Positions 32,915 through 45,450 of a DNA stretch of 64,000 bases are shown here, piece by piece. Under the pieces are notes generated by a model, which did not search any database, was not told the DNA's origin, and saw nothing but the letters and a program-made list of their open reading frames with translations. Numbering within the stretch: position 1 is the first letter of the stretch; every line of letters starts with the position of its first letter. This stretch comes from Microbotryum silenes-acaulis. Taxonomy: Eukaryota; Basidiomycota; Microbotryomycetes; Microbotryales; Microbotryaceae. Where the stretch lies: assembly GCA_003665825.1 (NCBI GenBank), contig QPFY01000013.1, positions 124,001-188,000 on the forward strand, in the 5' to 3' direction. The position numbers were made by a program, and so were the translations under genes.

Positions 32915-34329
32915 ATGCCAGCCCCTTACGACCGATCCCCACCTCCTCACCTCAAGAACCGCTCCAACGCCAACACCAGCATCTCCTCTCGCTACCCCTC
33001 TGATGCAGGACGTTCGGATCGACCGCACGATCGGGAGCGCTCCCCACCTCTTGCTCGAAGGAGAAATGAGTATGAGCAGCGGGAGAGGTATAAGGGTGAT
33101 GATAGGAGGGATGATAGAAGAGAAGCCAATGGTCGATCCTATGGCCGGGATGCAACGAGGCAGAGTCCACCACCACGATCAAGGGACTTTGATCGCGACG
33201 ACCGACTAGCGGACACGGACAGGTCCCGCCGACCACCCCCTCCTTCCTCCTCAAGACGGTCTCGGTCTAGATCGCCCCCCCGTACCACCCGCTCCGTCGC
33301 ACCACCAGATAGTAAACCCGACTGGGGAGCCCGACGCCGTTCCCGTTCCCGTTCTCGCTCTCGTTCACCCGGAAGACCCAGTCGTGCTCTCGCAAGTCAA
33401 GCCGAACAAATGCGTAAAGATGGGTTCGAACCTTCGTCTCAGCGTGGAGGAGGAGGCGATGAAGGAGCGGTGGAGAAGGTCAAACCTGTTGAACCGAACT
33501 TTGCGAATTCGGGGGCGTTGGCGGCGGAGACAAAGTCAGTAGGCGACCTCAAGAGTTCCCCCATCTCCTTCATGGCTGACCTCCCCGCGGTCGTTCACGA
33601 CGCAGTACCCTCCGAGGCGTGGTCCTGAAATACAACGAACCCCCTGAAGCGAGGAAACCCGTACGGTCGTGGAGACTGTACGTCTTCAAGGGCAAGGAAC
33701 AATTGGGTACGTTTCCTCGTTTGGCCGCAGGGGAAGATCAGATCACAGGTGAAAGACTCTTTCTGACTTTTTCTCCTTCGCTTTATTGGTCAAACGAACA
33801 GACCTTATTCTGGTCCATCGACAATCCGCATACTTGTTCGGGAGGGATAGGATAGTGCGTACCTTTCTCCACCCACCCCCACAACCCCACCTGACCCACA
33901 CCTCCCTCCTCCAGGTCGCCGACATCCCTATCGACCACCCTTCCGCTTCGAAACAACATGCCGTATTACAATACCGACAAGTCCACGAAACGAACGAGTT
34001 TGGGGATACTAAATCGGTCGTCAAGTACGTTCAAGAGTTCTTCGAACCTTACCGGAGATGAAAAGGGAAAGCTGATCTTCATCTCCTTCTGCGCCTACTA
34101 GACCATTCATTATAGACCTCGATTCCGCGAACGGCACTTTGGTCAATGATGAGATGGTCCCCAAGCAGAGGTTTTACGAGTTGAAAACGGGCGACGGTCA
34201 GTCCTAATTTCAAGAAGGTTTGAAAGGTCTTGTTGAGGATAGAGTGCTGATCTGGGGCGAGTTTTCAATACCGTGCCAGTGCTCAAGTTTGCGTTCTCGC
34301 AAAGGGATTACGTCTTGTTGGCCGAATGA
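32915..34329 (+). CDS. PML1: FHA-domain pre-mRNA processing protein, SNIP1/Pml1 family
   Basis: Homologues are the Pml1 subunit of the pre-mRNA retention and splicing (RES) complex and metazoan SNIP1. Exons: 32915-33534, 33606-33706, 33802-33854, 33915-34024, 34102-34196, 34280-34329; 342 residues. Residues 1-170 are an Arg/Ser/Pro-rich, disordered region with RS repeats (RSRSRSRSRS). The family linker GVVLKYNEPPEARKPVRSWRLYVFK precedes an FHA domain: ILVHRQSAYLFGRDR, ADIPIDHPSASKQHAVLQYR, then IIDLDSANGTLVNDE, with the phosphothreonine-binding Arg and Ser/His residues in place. The second exon start was set so as to give ETNTLRGVVLKY, which agrees with relatives. Convergent with the VWA gene. 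Confidence 0.93.
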
Positions 34330-34663
34330 AAAGAACGACACACGAAGATGAGGAGAATAAAGCACAAGAGTGTAGCATCCGCACGTATGGGATTACGAAA
34401 AAGGATCATATCAGGCCCCCTTCGCTTTCATGTACCAATCATCCTTCCTCACGAACTGAACGGCGATAGAGAGAAAAACATTTGCATTGCGAGGGTAAGA
34501 GTCAAAATCGAGTACCCAAAAGTCGTGAACGTGGGAAATGACAAAACGGAGGATGTATGATAAACACCAGACAAGGAAAACGAAGAACGTCAGGAAAGCC
34601 CTTCACCACCCCCCCGTGCTCCAGCTCCTCTCAGCCACGCTGCGCTGCGTTGTGCTCCCCTCC
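34330..34663. other. 3' intergenic region between convergent genes
   Basis: About 330 bases that hold the 3' ends of the FHA gene and the VWA gene. No other gene is supported. Confidence 0.6.
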
Positions 34664-36905
34664 TCAAGCCCTCGGGGGTTGTGTCCTCCAAGCACTCGCG
34701 ATCGTGATCCTCTTGGCCTGCTCCAAGCTGATATTCCCAAACCTCAACTCGATAGCGCCCGCACCATCATCCCCATCGTCCCCCTCTCCCGCGTCCAACC
34801 GTTCGGCCATCGGCGCTTCTTGAAGCGTCATCCGCCCCTTTGCGACAAAAGGCTTGAATTCAGAAATAACCTTTCGTTGCGGACTACCCGGAGTCAAAGT
34901 TGCCGAGCCTAGAGAAGAGGTTGAAGAAGGTCGTGGGGGTACGCTGGGAGGGTAGACGTAGGCGTTTCGATTGTAGCGCGTTTCGAGGTATTTCTTCGTG
35001 AACCGACTACCGACGATCTTTTTCAGTTGGGATTTGGCGTGTTGGAGAGTAGGGGAGGTGGTGAGCACTTGAACGTTATGTTGCGCTTCGGGCGTTTCGC
35101 GCTATTCGGACCGGCCGTTCGTTCGACCCAAGTTAAGGAGTCAGCTATGAACCCACGGGACTGAATCTCAGAGCAGGACCGAGATCATGACGCACATGAA
35201 TCGGCTCAAACTTCAACTGCTTCGTCTCCTCCCCCCTCAATAACAACTTTTGGTGCAACTCCAAAGCGATATCATCGACCGAAGCCTGTCCCTCATGCAC
35301 TCTCTCCGCCACCACAAGACCGACTTCTTCGATGATGCGTTCCATGTCCATTTGTTCGAGCGCGGAACCGACGATCACGTGTGAGAGCAGGGAAGCGGTC
35401 GTTAAAGGGACTAGGACGGCGGAGGTGATGACGGTCAAGGCGCGGAAAAAGTCGAGGCCGAATTGGTAGCCTGATGAAGGGTCGATTTAGTTTGACGAGC
35501 CGAGGTGTCACACGCGGTCAAGATGCTTACCTGATAATGCGGGTTCACAAGCGACGACGAAGAGACCGATGGCTTGTTGCGCCATCAACCTTGCGATCTC
35601 AAGTGGGTCTTCTCCGTCCTGATGAGGTGGAGAACAGAAAGGTTTCAGACGCCGACCGGACGAGTCAAAATGAGGACTCGAAGAAACTTACCGGACCGCC
35701 ATCAGGAAACCCATCACCATACCTGACATGAAAGCCCGAAGAAATCATCAGTTCCCTCATCCCATCTGAAGCTTCTTGTATCGGACTCACTCCCCCAACC
35801 CATGACAAGGCGCATCGGCAATCAATACCGCCATCCTACTCGTCCCCCCACCCAATCTCCAACTCAACCCTAACGAAGCCTTCATCGCCGCCGTCACGCC
35901 TTCCGGTCCATCACCCCCACCTGAAGCGTTGAGCGTTTTGAGATTGGCTTTGACGGATGAGACGTCGGAAGTGAAATCGAAGGAACGGGTGATGTAGGAA
36001 TTGTCTTGAGGTGGGTAGTCCCTGATCATTTGCCGAAAACGTGAAAATTGTGCACCACGGGTAGATCGGGACGGCCGAGGAAGCGAGGCAGAAAGGGGGA
36101 GCTTATAGTCAACACACCCATTATACCATTCCACCGATCATACCGAGACTAACCTGTAAGCGATCAAGCCGATCCTTAGCGCCTCGGGGTTCGGCAATTT
36201 GCCCGAATCGAGGATGTTCTCGACGATCAGTTCGATGTTCTTGGTTGCGCTCTGGTGGGCGACGAGTATAGGGGAATCGGTTTAGTTCTCTTTGATCTGA
36301 TCCCGAATAGACCGAGGGAGGGAGGAACGGATGCTCTGACCCCCCTTAAAGGGCCAGTGCGAGAGGTGACTAACGGCGATATAAGACCCCATCGCTGAAT
36401 GAAGCACGAAGGGAGGAAACGAACCCCGTCAGTGACCCCGCGCCGATTCCCATCAAGTGAATTACACAAACAGACTCACATCCGGTACAATCGAGGATAA
36501 AGACCACTGTACACGACGGGACGCGTGAAGGAGGAGGAGGAATATATGACAATGAGCGGCGGTTCGAGCGCGTCAGTTTGCTTTAGCTTCGACCCTCGTT
36601 TCTGGAGCGACTGTGTGTATGGTCCTGCACCACCAGAATTGGTACACAGTACACACGCTCATTCGTTTTGTTTCGGCACCATCCCTATCGCTCAACGACC
36701 CGGATGACTCCACCACCCCTCCTGCTAAGCGCCTTCCCTCCCCCTTCGAAGCGTAACGTCACCGTCAAATCACGCCCCCTGCCCGAGACTTACGATCCAA
36801 TTCCCTCTTGACGCCCGCACTCGAACTCCCAACCCCGTGTTGATTATTCATCGGTTGGTACTCGATCCCTCCCAAGGAAGCCATCATCTCGTCGTCGAGG
36901 TTCAT
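34664..36905 (-). CDS. VWA-domain protein with intact MIDAS
   Basis: Nine exons on the minus strand: 36905-36794, 36506-36480, 36394-36375, 36251-36154, 36021-35791, 35722-35692, 35618-35531, 35470-35196, 35101-34664; 439 residues, phases close. A von Willebrand factor A domain starts near residue 38 with VFILDCTGSMGSYIA, the DxTGS form of the metal-ion adhesion site, followed by GLIAYRDYPPQ, GGGDGPEG and VLIADAPCHGLGEYGDG, which together resemble the VWA domain of alpha-kinase-type and related cytosolic proteins. No kinase domain follows; the C-terminal ~190 residues are Ser/Pro-rich and basic, of unknown role. The MIDAS is built from exons of 27 and 20 nt. Confidence 0.85.
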
Positions 36906-37980
36906 CGTGCGGCGAAGTGAAGGTAATGAGGACGATGACGAAGGTGGATGAGGAACAATCGACAGGCAGCGCGTGATGCGAGGCCGACACGACGACAGAC
37001 GACGACGACGTACGTTTAACTTCTTGCGCGATCGATTATCAATAATCACGAACTTGAAAACCGAGTCAAATCCCTCGAATTTCTCAGTAGTACACGACCT
37101 TCTTTGTGTTTTGGTGAACTTTGAGATTTTTTTGTTGTTTGGTGGCCGTATTGGAGGGACGAGCAAATTTGCGGGGTGTAATAATGGTAATGGGATGGCA
37201 GTAGCTACCGCACCCTCCCTACCAATTTGGCACTCAGATCGCCGGGCCCCAGCGCGCCGAACTCTCCCAGCGCCTTTGTTCCACTATGGCTAACGTCAAC
37301 TATGGACCCGACCTAGCCCAGGCACGCTTCATCAAAGGGTCTTTGAATAGAACAACAAGCTCGAAACGTACGCTCCAACTTTTACCCGATTTCCCACCAT
37401 CGTCTTTTCCTTGAGCTCTCGTCATGTTCATGCGAAAACGAAGATTCTGCTCCTCAGTTCGAGTCCTCGATCATCGATCATGCATGGTCTTACACTCAAG
37501 CCTGCCAGCCTTCGACAGGCACATACTCACACAAGCCATGTTGGAGAAGCCAGACCACAACGAAGATGGATCGCACGAAGAGAAAACGAGCAATTGTGTT
37601 CCAGAGTTGCAAAAGAAAAGAAAAACCCCGAACGCACGAACGAGCGAGCGAGAGTCGAGATCCAGGCGAATTCTGAAAGCAGAGAAAGAAAGACACACAA
37701 AGATATCACAACAAGTGTAGAAGTAGAAAGAAAAGGGCAGGGTACGATATGGTTCGTAGGACTCCTGATGAAGGAGTCCATCGGAAACAGGAAAGTCTAG
37801 AGAATTCGTATCGTGGGGGGAGCTGTGCGAAGTTCGTACAACCTGGCGACATCAGTTTGGCCAAAGGAGGTCAGAGGCCGTCGATTCGAAACGCACTGTC
37901 TGTTCAGGTATGTGGCGGGGAGGTGGTCGTCAATCAGAAGGGGGAAAGCTGGGGTCGTCAAAATAGTATGCGCACGGTCT
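36906..37980. other. Intergenic region upstream of the VWA gene and downstream of ROT1
   Basis: No gene is recognised. At 37286 an ATG opens a short plus-strand frame (MANVNYGPDLAQARF) that ends after about 40 codons or reaches a possible donor; it was not called. From about 37600 the plus strand is purine-rich (agaaag runs). Confidence 0.45.
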
Positions 37981-39354
37981 CTAAGTCGTCTTTGATGTCG
38001 AGCCGTTTCTGCAAGCACGCGCATGAAGGAATATAAGCAAGCCACTTCTCAGGCTCGGGAGGTTCATGCTCGCGTGCGTCGACTCACGTTGCAGCGGTCA
38101 AATCGGCAGTCGGCAACATCGTCGGTGGTCGAACAGTCAAGAACAACCTGCTTGGACACGATTAACGAAGAATGAGTTCTCTCCCTCATTCTCCCACACC
38201 GGCGCTGGTTTGCGTCCACGCACCTCGGGAAATAACTCCCATCGAACCGAATCAACTGAAGCATATAAGCTTGGTGATGATTATCGATCGTGATGGTCCA
38301 CCCGTTGAATAGTTCAGGCTGGTTGTAGTAGGTCAGGATCTCCGTCTGGGCCGCGCAAGGGTTCTGGACGAGCACGCGTCCGTCGGCGGAGAAGATGCTT
38401 GGGTCCATCGTCACCGAACCGTTGTCATGAAAATAGTAACGACCGTGTTGCCAGATCGCGACGGCTGTTGAGCAGGCCGGTTTCGAGCCTATGCGTAAAG
38501 AGAGGGTGTCAGGGGTCAAAGCGCCGGGCCGACCGACCACGCGTCGCAAAGTGCCAGTCCACGCCGATTCTGAAACTGACCATTCCCATTGAAGCGGTAC
38601 TGGGATTCCTCAAAGTAACCGTCGTTGGTGAACGAGTAGGAGATGCCGGTGTTGATCGGGTACGTGAACGGCTTGTTGTTGTTCATTGGATCCGCAAAGC
38701 CCTGCAGGCAGGGAACATGTTCCGTGTGATTAGACTCTGCTGCTGGGAGGGTATTCTCGGTGCGCTGAGCAGTCCGGGGCGTGTCTTGAGCAGAGCGTGG
38801 TGCTCGTCCGAAGCGGTCAAGGTGAGGCTGGGCGCGCTGGCGGTGTACGTTCACCGGGACCGATGCCTGGCGCACAACTGATCGAACCACCAGCAGCAAC
38901 TACCGCACCGTCGTCACCACGTCCTCCACTATCAGAACATTCTACCATCTGTCGCTCTATGGTGCCTCACATACTCTCCGCAATGCTCATCCCCCGTCTG
39001 CCACGCGCCTGAAATCCTACCAGGGTCGACCGCGCATTACCCAACACCGCCGCCGCGCGCCATGCTGGGCCTCGCTGGGCCTCGCTGGGCACACACACGT
39101 ACACGCCTCACCCGTGCCTTCACACACCGTCCACCACAACCTAGAAGCCGACTCACCGGACCCGTAACGACCGCTCCTGTGCCCGTCGACCATGTCCCCA
39201 CCCAACTAGTCGAATTCGAACTGAAGTCCTGTGCGGCCTCGCAAGGCGTCGCGGTCAGAAGGAGGAGCAGCGTCGAGACTGTCAAGGTGGTCCATGCTGC
39301 GAGCGTGGGGAGCGACAACGACGACGACGACGTGCGGCGTGTTGGGCGACGCAT
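37981..39354 (-). CDS. ROT1: ER chaperone-like protein Rot1
   Basis: Essential ER membrane or lumenal protein in yeast, needed for protein folding and cell-wall beta-1,6-glucan synthesis. Exons: 39354-39157, 38701-38581, 38488-38224, 38147-38088, 38008-37981; 223 residues. A signal sequence (hydrophobic core LLLLLTATPCEA) is followed by the family blocks TWSTGTGAVVTGPGFADPMN, TGISYSFTNDGYFEESQYRF, ILTYYNQPELFNGW, MLQLIRFDGS and RPPTMLPT. The model ends shortly after the last motif without the C-terminal membrane anchor described for the yeast protein. The last 28-nt exon is the least certain; a different 3' end could restore an anchor. Confidence 0.9.
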
Positions 39355-39942
39355 TGTAGGGGAAGGGATGAGGAAGAGGGTGAAGGAGCGAGGGCCTGTG
39401 TGGGGTGTGCTACTCCGAGGTGAGGTGGGATGGGCGTGTCGGAGATGGATGATGGTGGTGATGGCAGACGACGAGCCGAGGCCGAACCGCACTCGCATCG
39501 AACGACTGCCGATCGAAGCGGGGTTGAGCTCGGACCGCTTCCTCCCTCCTGTTCGGGGATTGCACAGCCCGACTCCGAGTCGGAGTCAGCGACTGGACTC
39601 TTGTCCTCAGGAGACGCGATCGGAGCTATACTCATGCTTGAATGGAGTATACATCATCATCAAGAATTCCTGCGACAGGGGCCTGACGAGCCACCTGCGC
39701 TGCACAGTATTCCTGTGAGAAGATTGAGCACCCCTGTACCAGGCCATTTTCAATAGCTTTGAAGATTGATGTTCTCGATTCGCATCCGAGCATCGTAGTA
39801 GCTCCGCGTAGTTCACTTTTTTTTATTAATGCAACGCCTGGAGCGTGGGAGAAAAACACCATATTACAGGTTCCTCCGATGAGATGAACGCAACTACCTC
39901 GTTCCCACTCCAAAGACGTTCAGCCCAACTGGCTCGAGCGTG
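39355..39942. other. Intergenic region between ROT1 and the DEAH helicase gene
   Basis: Contains the ROT1 promoter and the 3' flank of the helicase gene. Open frames on both strands here lack family resemblance. No gene is called. Confidence 0.5.
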
Positions 39943-42899
39943 TCATTTCCCTTCCTTGGCATTGAACACTGTCGGCGCCTGAAGATATAAATGGAATCAA
40001 CATCAGCTTTATGCCTTTCCGTTTCTCCTACCCCCACGACCACGAGAGACGTACCTTAGTTCTCAACCACATTGGCAAAATCGCCGATACTCCACGAGCG
40101 TAGGTCTTGGTTGTCAGGACCTGAAGCAGAAAGCTTGAACCGATTAGGCAGAGCCACAATTTTATGCCCGTGGATATGATCGAAGCACTTACGAGCTCGT
40201 CGTACACGATCGCAGGGACTTTCTTGTTATGCAATGTCGAGCCAGGGTGGATCATGATCGGCTGCGGGTTTGGAAAAATTCAGGCTCGGCTCTTCCCCTC
40301 TCCTTGATGAACTCAAACTCAACCTGGAACTAACCTGTCTCGAAATCGTATGTCTATACGCCCCATCCGGCTGCAACAACGCCGAATTCGCAAACAAGCC
40401 CGCAATCAAACTCGCCAAAACCCTCTCCTCCTCTTCCTCCCCACCTTTCCCCTCCCCCTCCCCTTCTACATCCCAGTCCAATCCCAACCCCTCACACCTA
40501 TCCCTGACCTGTTTCCTCGCATCCAAAACCTGCACCATCGCACGATGATTCACAAAATTCGCGCGACACCATTCCTTCCTTTGTTCGGTACCTTGAATCC
40601 CTTCGTACGCTTGAAGCACGTTCAATAATGTCCAATGGTCTCCAGAACGATGACGAAATTTAATTCGGGCTTTGTTGGCTTCTTCCCTTGTTGCAAAGGT
40701 CGAGATGAAGAGTTGGTCTTTGGAACCTAAGAGAGCGACGAGGTCGATAATCCTTCTTGGACAAGATTCTTCGAAGGAGGTGAGGAGGACTTTGGCGTAA
40801 ATAGGGTCGAGAGGGAGTGAAGCCATTCGTTTACCCAAGGGTGTGATCTGCCCTTTCTTATCCAGAGCTCCTAAACCATGCAACGTCAACAAAGCAAAAG
40901 TGATCGAATCCCTCTCCGGTCGATCCATGAAGTCAAAGGACCATACATCCCCTTGTCCAGCAGCGAGGAGGTGCAAGAGAGCGAAAGTGAGAGAAACGCG
41001 TTGGATCTCCGGTTTGGTCGTCCGGGGAAGGGTGTGGAAGAATTCTTCGGTGTAGAGTCGGAAACAGACGCCCGGACCTTCACGACCGGCTCGACCCGTT
41101 CGTTGAAGAGCCGAGGACTGGGAGATCGGTTCAGAGACCAGCGAGTCGATACCTGTGCTTGGTCGATATTCATCAGCTCAAAAAGCTCGATCTCCAGCTT
41201 TGAGATCGCGCACTCACCAACCGAAGCATGATATTGCTTCTCCTTAGCCAGACCCGTATCAATGACGAACCGAATGCCCGGGATCGTGATGGATGTCTCG
41301 GCGACGTTGGTCGCGAGGATGACTTTGCGGGTGTGGGGTGGGGTCGGGATGAACGCTTTGGCTTGTTCAGCGGGAGAAAGTTTGGCGTAGAGCGGACAGA
41401 CGAGAATCTGCAGCAGTAGACGGGTATGGTATCAGCTGCGGCTAAGCTTGGGTGGGTGCGGGGTACCCGACGAAGGTTGAACTCACCGCATCATGTTCAG
41501 GATGGGACACAACCAAATCCTGGGCATACGACTTGATCGACACACCCAACGCATCGATATCATCCTGACCCGGTAAAAAAACGAGGATATCGCCTCTGAG
41601 TTGTGACTCGGACCTCATGTGGAGTTGGAAGATCACTTTGAGCGCAGCGTCGAGGTAATCGACTTGGGGTTCCTCGGAGTACATGATCGTCACGGCGTGT
41701 TGGCGACCTTTGACGTAGAGTACCGGCGCACTGAATCATCACAATGAATCAGTCTTTTGTTCCTCCACCTCCTGTTCGCTGCTCGCACTCACCCATCGAA
41801 AAAGTCGCTGAACCGCTTGGCGTCGATCGTGGCACTCATGACGACGATCTTCAATTTTGTCGGTTCCTTCTCCTCCCCCTCCCCTTCCTCCTCCCCTCTC
41901 CCACTCTTGCTCTTCTTCTTCCCCTTGCTCCACCTCATCACCCTCTCCCTCCTCCTCTTTTGAATCCCCTTCAAGAACCCCAACAACATATCCGTCCTCA
42001 AGCTCCTCTCATGCGCCTCGTCCAGAATGACCACATCATACCTCAGTAAATCCTGATCGCCCAACATCTCCGCCAACAACGCTCCGTCGGTCATGTACTT
42101 CAACCTAGTCGCGGGGGTCGATCGATCGTCGAATCGGACGGTGTACCCAACTAGACCACCGAGTTTGCAACCTATTTCGGCGGAAACGCGAGAGGCGAGA
42201 GAGGTCGCTGCGACTCGACGCGGTTGGGTGACGGCTATCCTTGGTGATGCACATGGTGTAGATGAGTTGAGAATGAATTGGGGAACCTCTGCGAAAGAAT
42301 CAAAGGCTGAAAAATGAGCCCTTGGATTCAAAATTCGAAGAATCCGTTCGTCGCGCGCCATAAAACATACGAGTCGTTTTCCCACTCCCCGTCTCTCCCA
42401 AAATCACGACCGTATCATTCTCCTCCAAACTCTTCAAGATCGATCTCTTCCCTTGCCAAATGGGCAACTCCATCCTCCCTCTCTCTAGACTTTTGGCCAC
42501 CTCTTTCCGTTTGCTCCTTTCCTCCGCAACGTTCCCACTCCCGTTTGCGGCAAGACGTTTGGCTTGATGTTTGAAGTCCTCTTCATCGGATTCATGAAAT
42601 CCTACGATGTTACCATTCGACTTGGAACTGAGTCGAGGTCGTTTCATAGCTTTGTTCTCTGTCGCGATCGCGATTTGGGCAGAGCGCGACGGCGGCGGAC
42701 TTTGACCTTGTTCGAGCGAAAGCTTCTTCTCCCCCTCATTCATCAAGTTCGAACTGTTCTGCCCATCCTTGACGGTTACTGGTACTTTACTATTCAGTAC
42801 TCGTTTGACGAAGGTGGAAGTGGACTTGGCTTTCAAAGTTGAAGCGATAGCAACTCGAACGTCGTCCGGCGCATCGTCGAAAACGATATGACGAGGCAT
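39943..42899 (-). CDS. DHR2: DEAH-box RNA helicase, Dhr2/DHX33 type, with a one-base frameshift
   Basis: Probable nucleolar helicase in ribosomal RNA processing. Exons: 42899-42371, 42288-41793, 41731-41487, 41407-41218, 41152-40335, 40261-40193, 40120-40055, 39978-39943. A basic N-terminal ~150 residues precede the motor: GETGSGKTTQ (Walker A, completed across intron 1), TQPRRVAA, ILDEAHERS, VMSATID, LVFLPGQDDID, ATNVAETSITI, QRTGRAGR, then the helicase-associated and OB-like parts. A charged Lys/Glu insert sits between the DEAH and SAT motifs. Exon 3 needs one base fewer: GAPVLYVKGRQ reads in one frame and HAVTIMYSEEP in the next, with aaa at 41701-41703 where aa would keep frame. With that corrected the product is 815 residues and all phases close. 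Choice between Dhr2 and DHX33 orthologues is tentative. Confidence 0.9.
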
Positions 42900-44070
42900 G
42901 GGGGAGGTGGGTAAGCTGGTCGGTCAAGAATCCGTGTACTGGTGTGTATGTGTAGTCGATGGTGCACTGCGATAGCGGAGGGAGGGAGGGAGGGTCAAGC
43001 TGGATGTAAGCGCCCGAGCGAAGGTCGAACCAAACGCGACCGCCGTCGGCCGGGGCTGCTTTCTCTCGGCACATTATGAAGACTGAGGTCGGATGCTCGA
43101 AAGCGTTGGAATACTCTTTCAAACTCTTGGGCACCGAATTGAGGAATGATGTACCCCAAAGCATGGAATACCGAAAACCCAGCTTTTTTCTCGAGTTGGC
43201 GCGAATGGTTACCGCAAATCCCGAGCTGTATGATAAAGTATGCTGGAGCACTGATACACTTTGATAGCAGAGCGCTGAATTCATGTCATCCGGTCAGAGC
43301 GAGTACGAGTTGATTATAGCGTCGACTCGGAAGGCGTGGACCTCGGAAATCAAAACCTTGCCATCCGCAAAATGAAATATATCATTAACCATCATCGCTG
43401 TTTTTCGCCACAGAAGTGGTTTTCCCTGGGTTAACTGGGCTATTATAAGTACTGCTCCTTGAACGTAATCTCGAAGTCATCAGTGAGTGATCGATCGATC
43501 GCGCACGGCGGGTTATTTCACCACCCGTGTTATCGCATCAAATTCAAAGACAGTAGTACACTCTGAGAAAAAGTCTGTCCATGTCCCCAGATTTTGCGAC
43601 CAACAGGAAATCGGCGGTGAGCCCAGTCATGTTCAATTTGCGGCAACCGCCGTGATGTTGAGCTTGAAAAAACATGCGCGTGAATGCGAGAAGCTCACGG
43701 GGTCGTCATTATTTCCTGGCAGAGCTCGGGGCTCGGCGGCGCACGCACCGGTGCTGCTGAGCTACGGTCGCTCTCCTCCGTTTGACACAACATACACACC
43801 CCACACCGCCTCCGGGTACTAGCGAGAAACCCTTTGATTGTTTGGACGACACTCTTGCGAATCATTCAAGTGGCTTCCCTCCCAAACACGCGCCCCACCC
43901 TGCTCGTCCCGGTCTGACGGTCGTCTCACAAGTCGTCTCTGGTCGGCTCGTCGTGTGAGCGTCTCACGTCGTCGTCCCCTGCACCGCGAAGCCCCTCCTT
44001 TGAATCTGAATCGGTCGACTGACTACGATAGAGGCTCATTTCTTTATCGCACAACCCCTAGTTCCCAATC
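42900..44070. promoter_or_regulatory. Divergent promoter region of the helicase and RHO2 genes
   Basis: About 1.2 kb without a recognisable gene between two divergent start codons. A plus-strand frame at 43487-43822 has no family resemblance. Confidence 0.5.
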
Positions 44071-45450
44071 ATGGCACCCGAACCCGTACGCTCCTTATCC
44101 CTTGGGGCACTGATACGCATCCCCCCTCTTGTCTCCGCTTCAACGCAACTGACTCTCCCATCTGGTACCGAATCCTTTATCGAACAGACAAAACGAAAGC
44201 TCGTGGTCGTAGGTGACGGAGCGACTGGCAAGACCTCCTTGTTATCAGGTACGGTCTGGTTGCTTTCTACGGGCACTTGAACGTCGCTCCGCTCGCTCGC
44301 TCGGTCCTGGCCTGGGTCGACCCTCCACGTCGGCTTCGCACGTCAGCGCGAGCACGGCCGCCGATACGTCGGGCAGACGACGACAGAGACGCCGGAGACA
44401 CAGCCTCCTTCAGTCTGCGCGATGAGAAAGGAAATTATAGCCATGGGCACGGAACGGGGTCACTGACTTGCGATTTCGTAACTCGTGCAGTCTTTTCAAT
44501 GGGAGAGTTCCCACAAGAGTACGAACCCACCATATTCGAGGTACGTCCCGGGGAGACAGTCTAGCCAATCCCGGAAAAAAAATGCTGATCTGCGCTGTTG
44601 GCCATTCGCACAGAACTACGTCGCAGAGATTCGGTTGGATGGAAAGGCCGTTCAGTTGGCGTTGTGGGATACGGCGTGAGTCGTCGCTCGTGTACGAGGA
44701 GGATTGCCCCCCCCCGGCGAAAGAATCGAGACCCGTGCTGCCCGATTTCCCCTCCGAACTAACTCACGCCACTTTTTTCGCGATGACTCATACAGAGGTC
44801 AAGAATCATTCGAAGTTCGTCCCACCGTACCATTAATGTCTGACCCCACCACCTTGACTAATCAACTCCCTCTCCTCATCCTCATCCTCCTCCCCCCACA
44901 CACAGCGTCTAAGACCCTTATCCTATGCCTCGGCGCACGTCATCCTCATCTGCTACGCTGTCGACTCCCCCGACTCACTCGAGAACGTCACAACGAAATG
45001 GATCGAAGAAGTACGCGCCCACCTCAAAGACGTGCCCGTACTTTTGGTCGGGTTGAAGAAGGATCTCAGGGATGGAAATCAGAGCGCTGCGCGGTGTATT
45101 AGTACACAAGAGGTGAGAAAAAAGCGTGATCAAGTTGAACCCATGTCTACTTGAAGCGATTAACCTAACTCTAGCACCTTCTGACTGACCCCCCCAAACA
45201 GGGCAAACAAACCGCGCGCGATATCGGTGCCAAAGCCTTCTTCGAGACCTCCGCTTTGCTCAACGAAGGTGTAGACGAAGTCTTTGAATCGGCTACTCGG
45301 CAAGCGATGTTGGTCCGAACGACGAACGAAGCTTCGGCACGGAGAATGAATGGCGCGAATGAAGCGAGGATGGTCGGAAGTAATAGGGTCGGACCCGTGA
45401 GGAGTCGGAAGGACAGAGAGAAAGGCGGGTGTGGATGTGTCGTTTGTTGA
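44071..45450 (+). CDS. RHO2: Rho-type GTPase, Rho2-like
   Basis: Small GTPase of the cell-wall integrity and actin pathways. Exons: 44071-44085, 44188-44248, 44491-44540, 44614-44675, 44796-44814, 44906-45112, 45202-45450; 220 residues. Motifs: P-loop [11 protein letters not shown], switch [11 protein letters not shown], switch II DTAGQESFERLRPLSY, the G4 position as GLKKDL and G5 ETSAL. NKxD/TKxD is thus seen in the divergent LKKD form. Rho-insert length and sequence ([16 protein letters not shown]) fit Rho2 best. The tail ends GGCGCVVC, a CAAX box of form CVVC with another Cys two residues upstream, suggesting prenylation plus palmitoylation. The first exon is 15 nt and the switch II exon only 19 nt. 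Confidence 0.92.

Noticed and set aside
37411..37800. Plus-strand frame of 129 codons
   Set aside because: Composition follows the purine-rich DNA; no start context, intron or family supports it.
39062..39718. Plus-strand frame of 218 codons opposite ROT1
   Set aside because: It is antisense to the ROT1 signal-peptide exon and promoter; ROT1 has strong family motifs.
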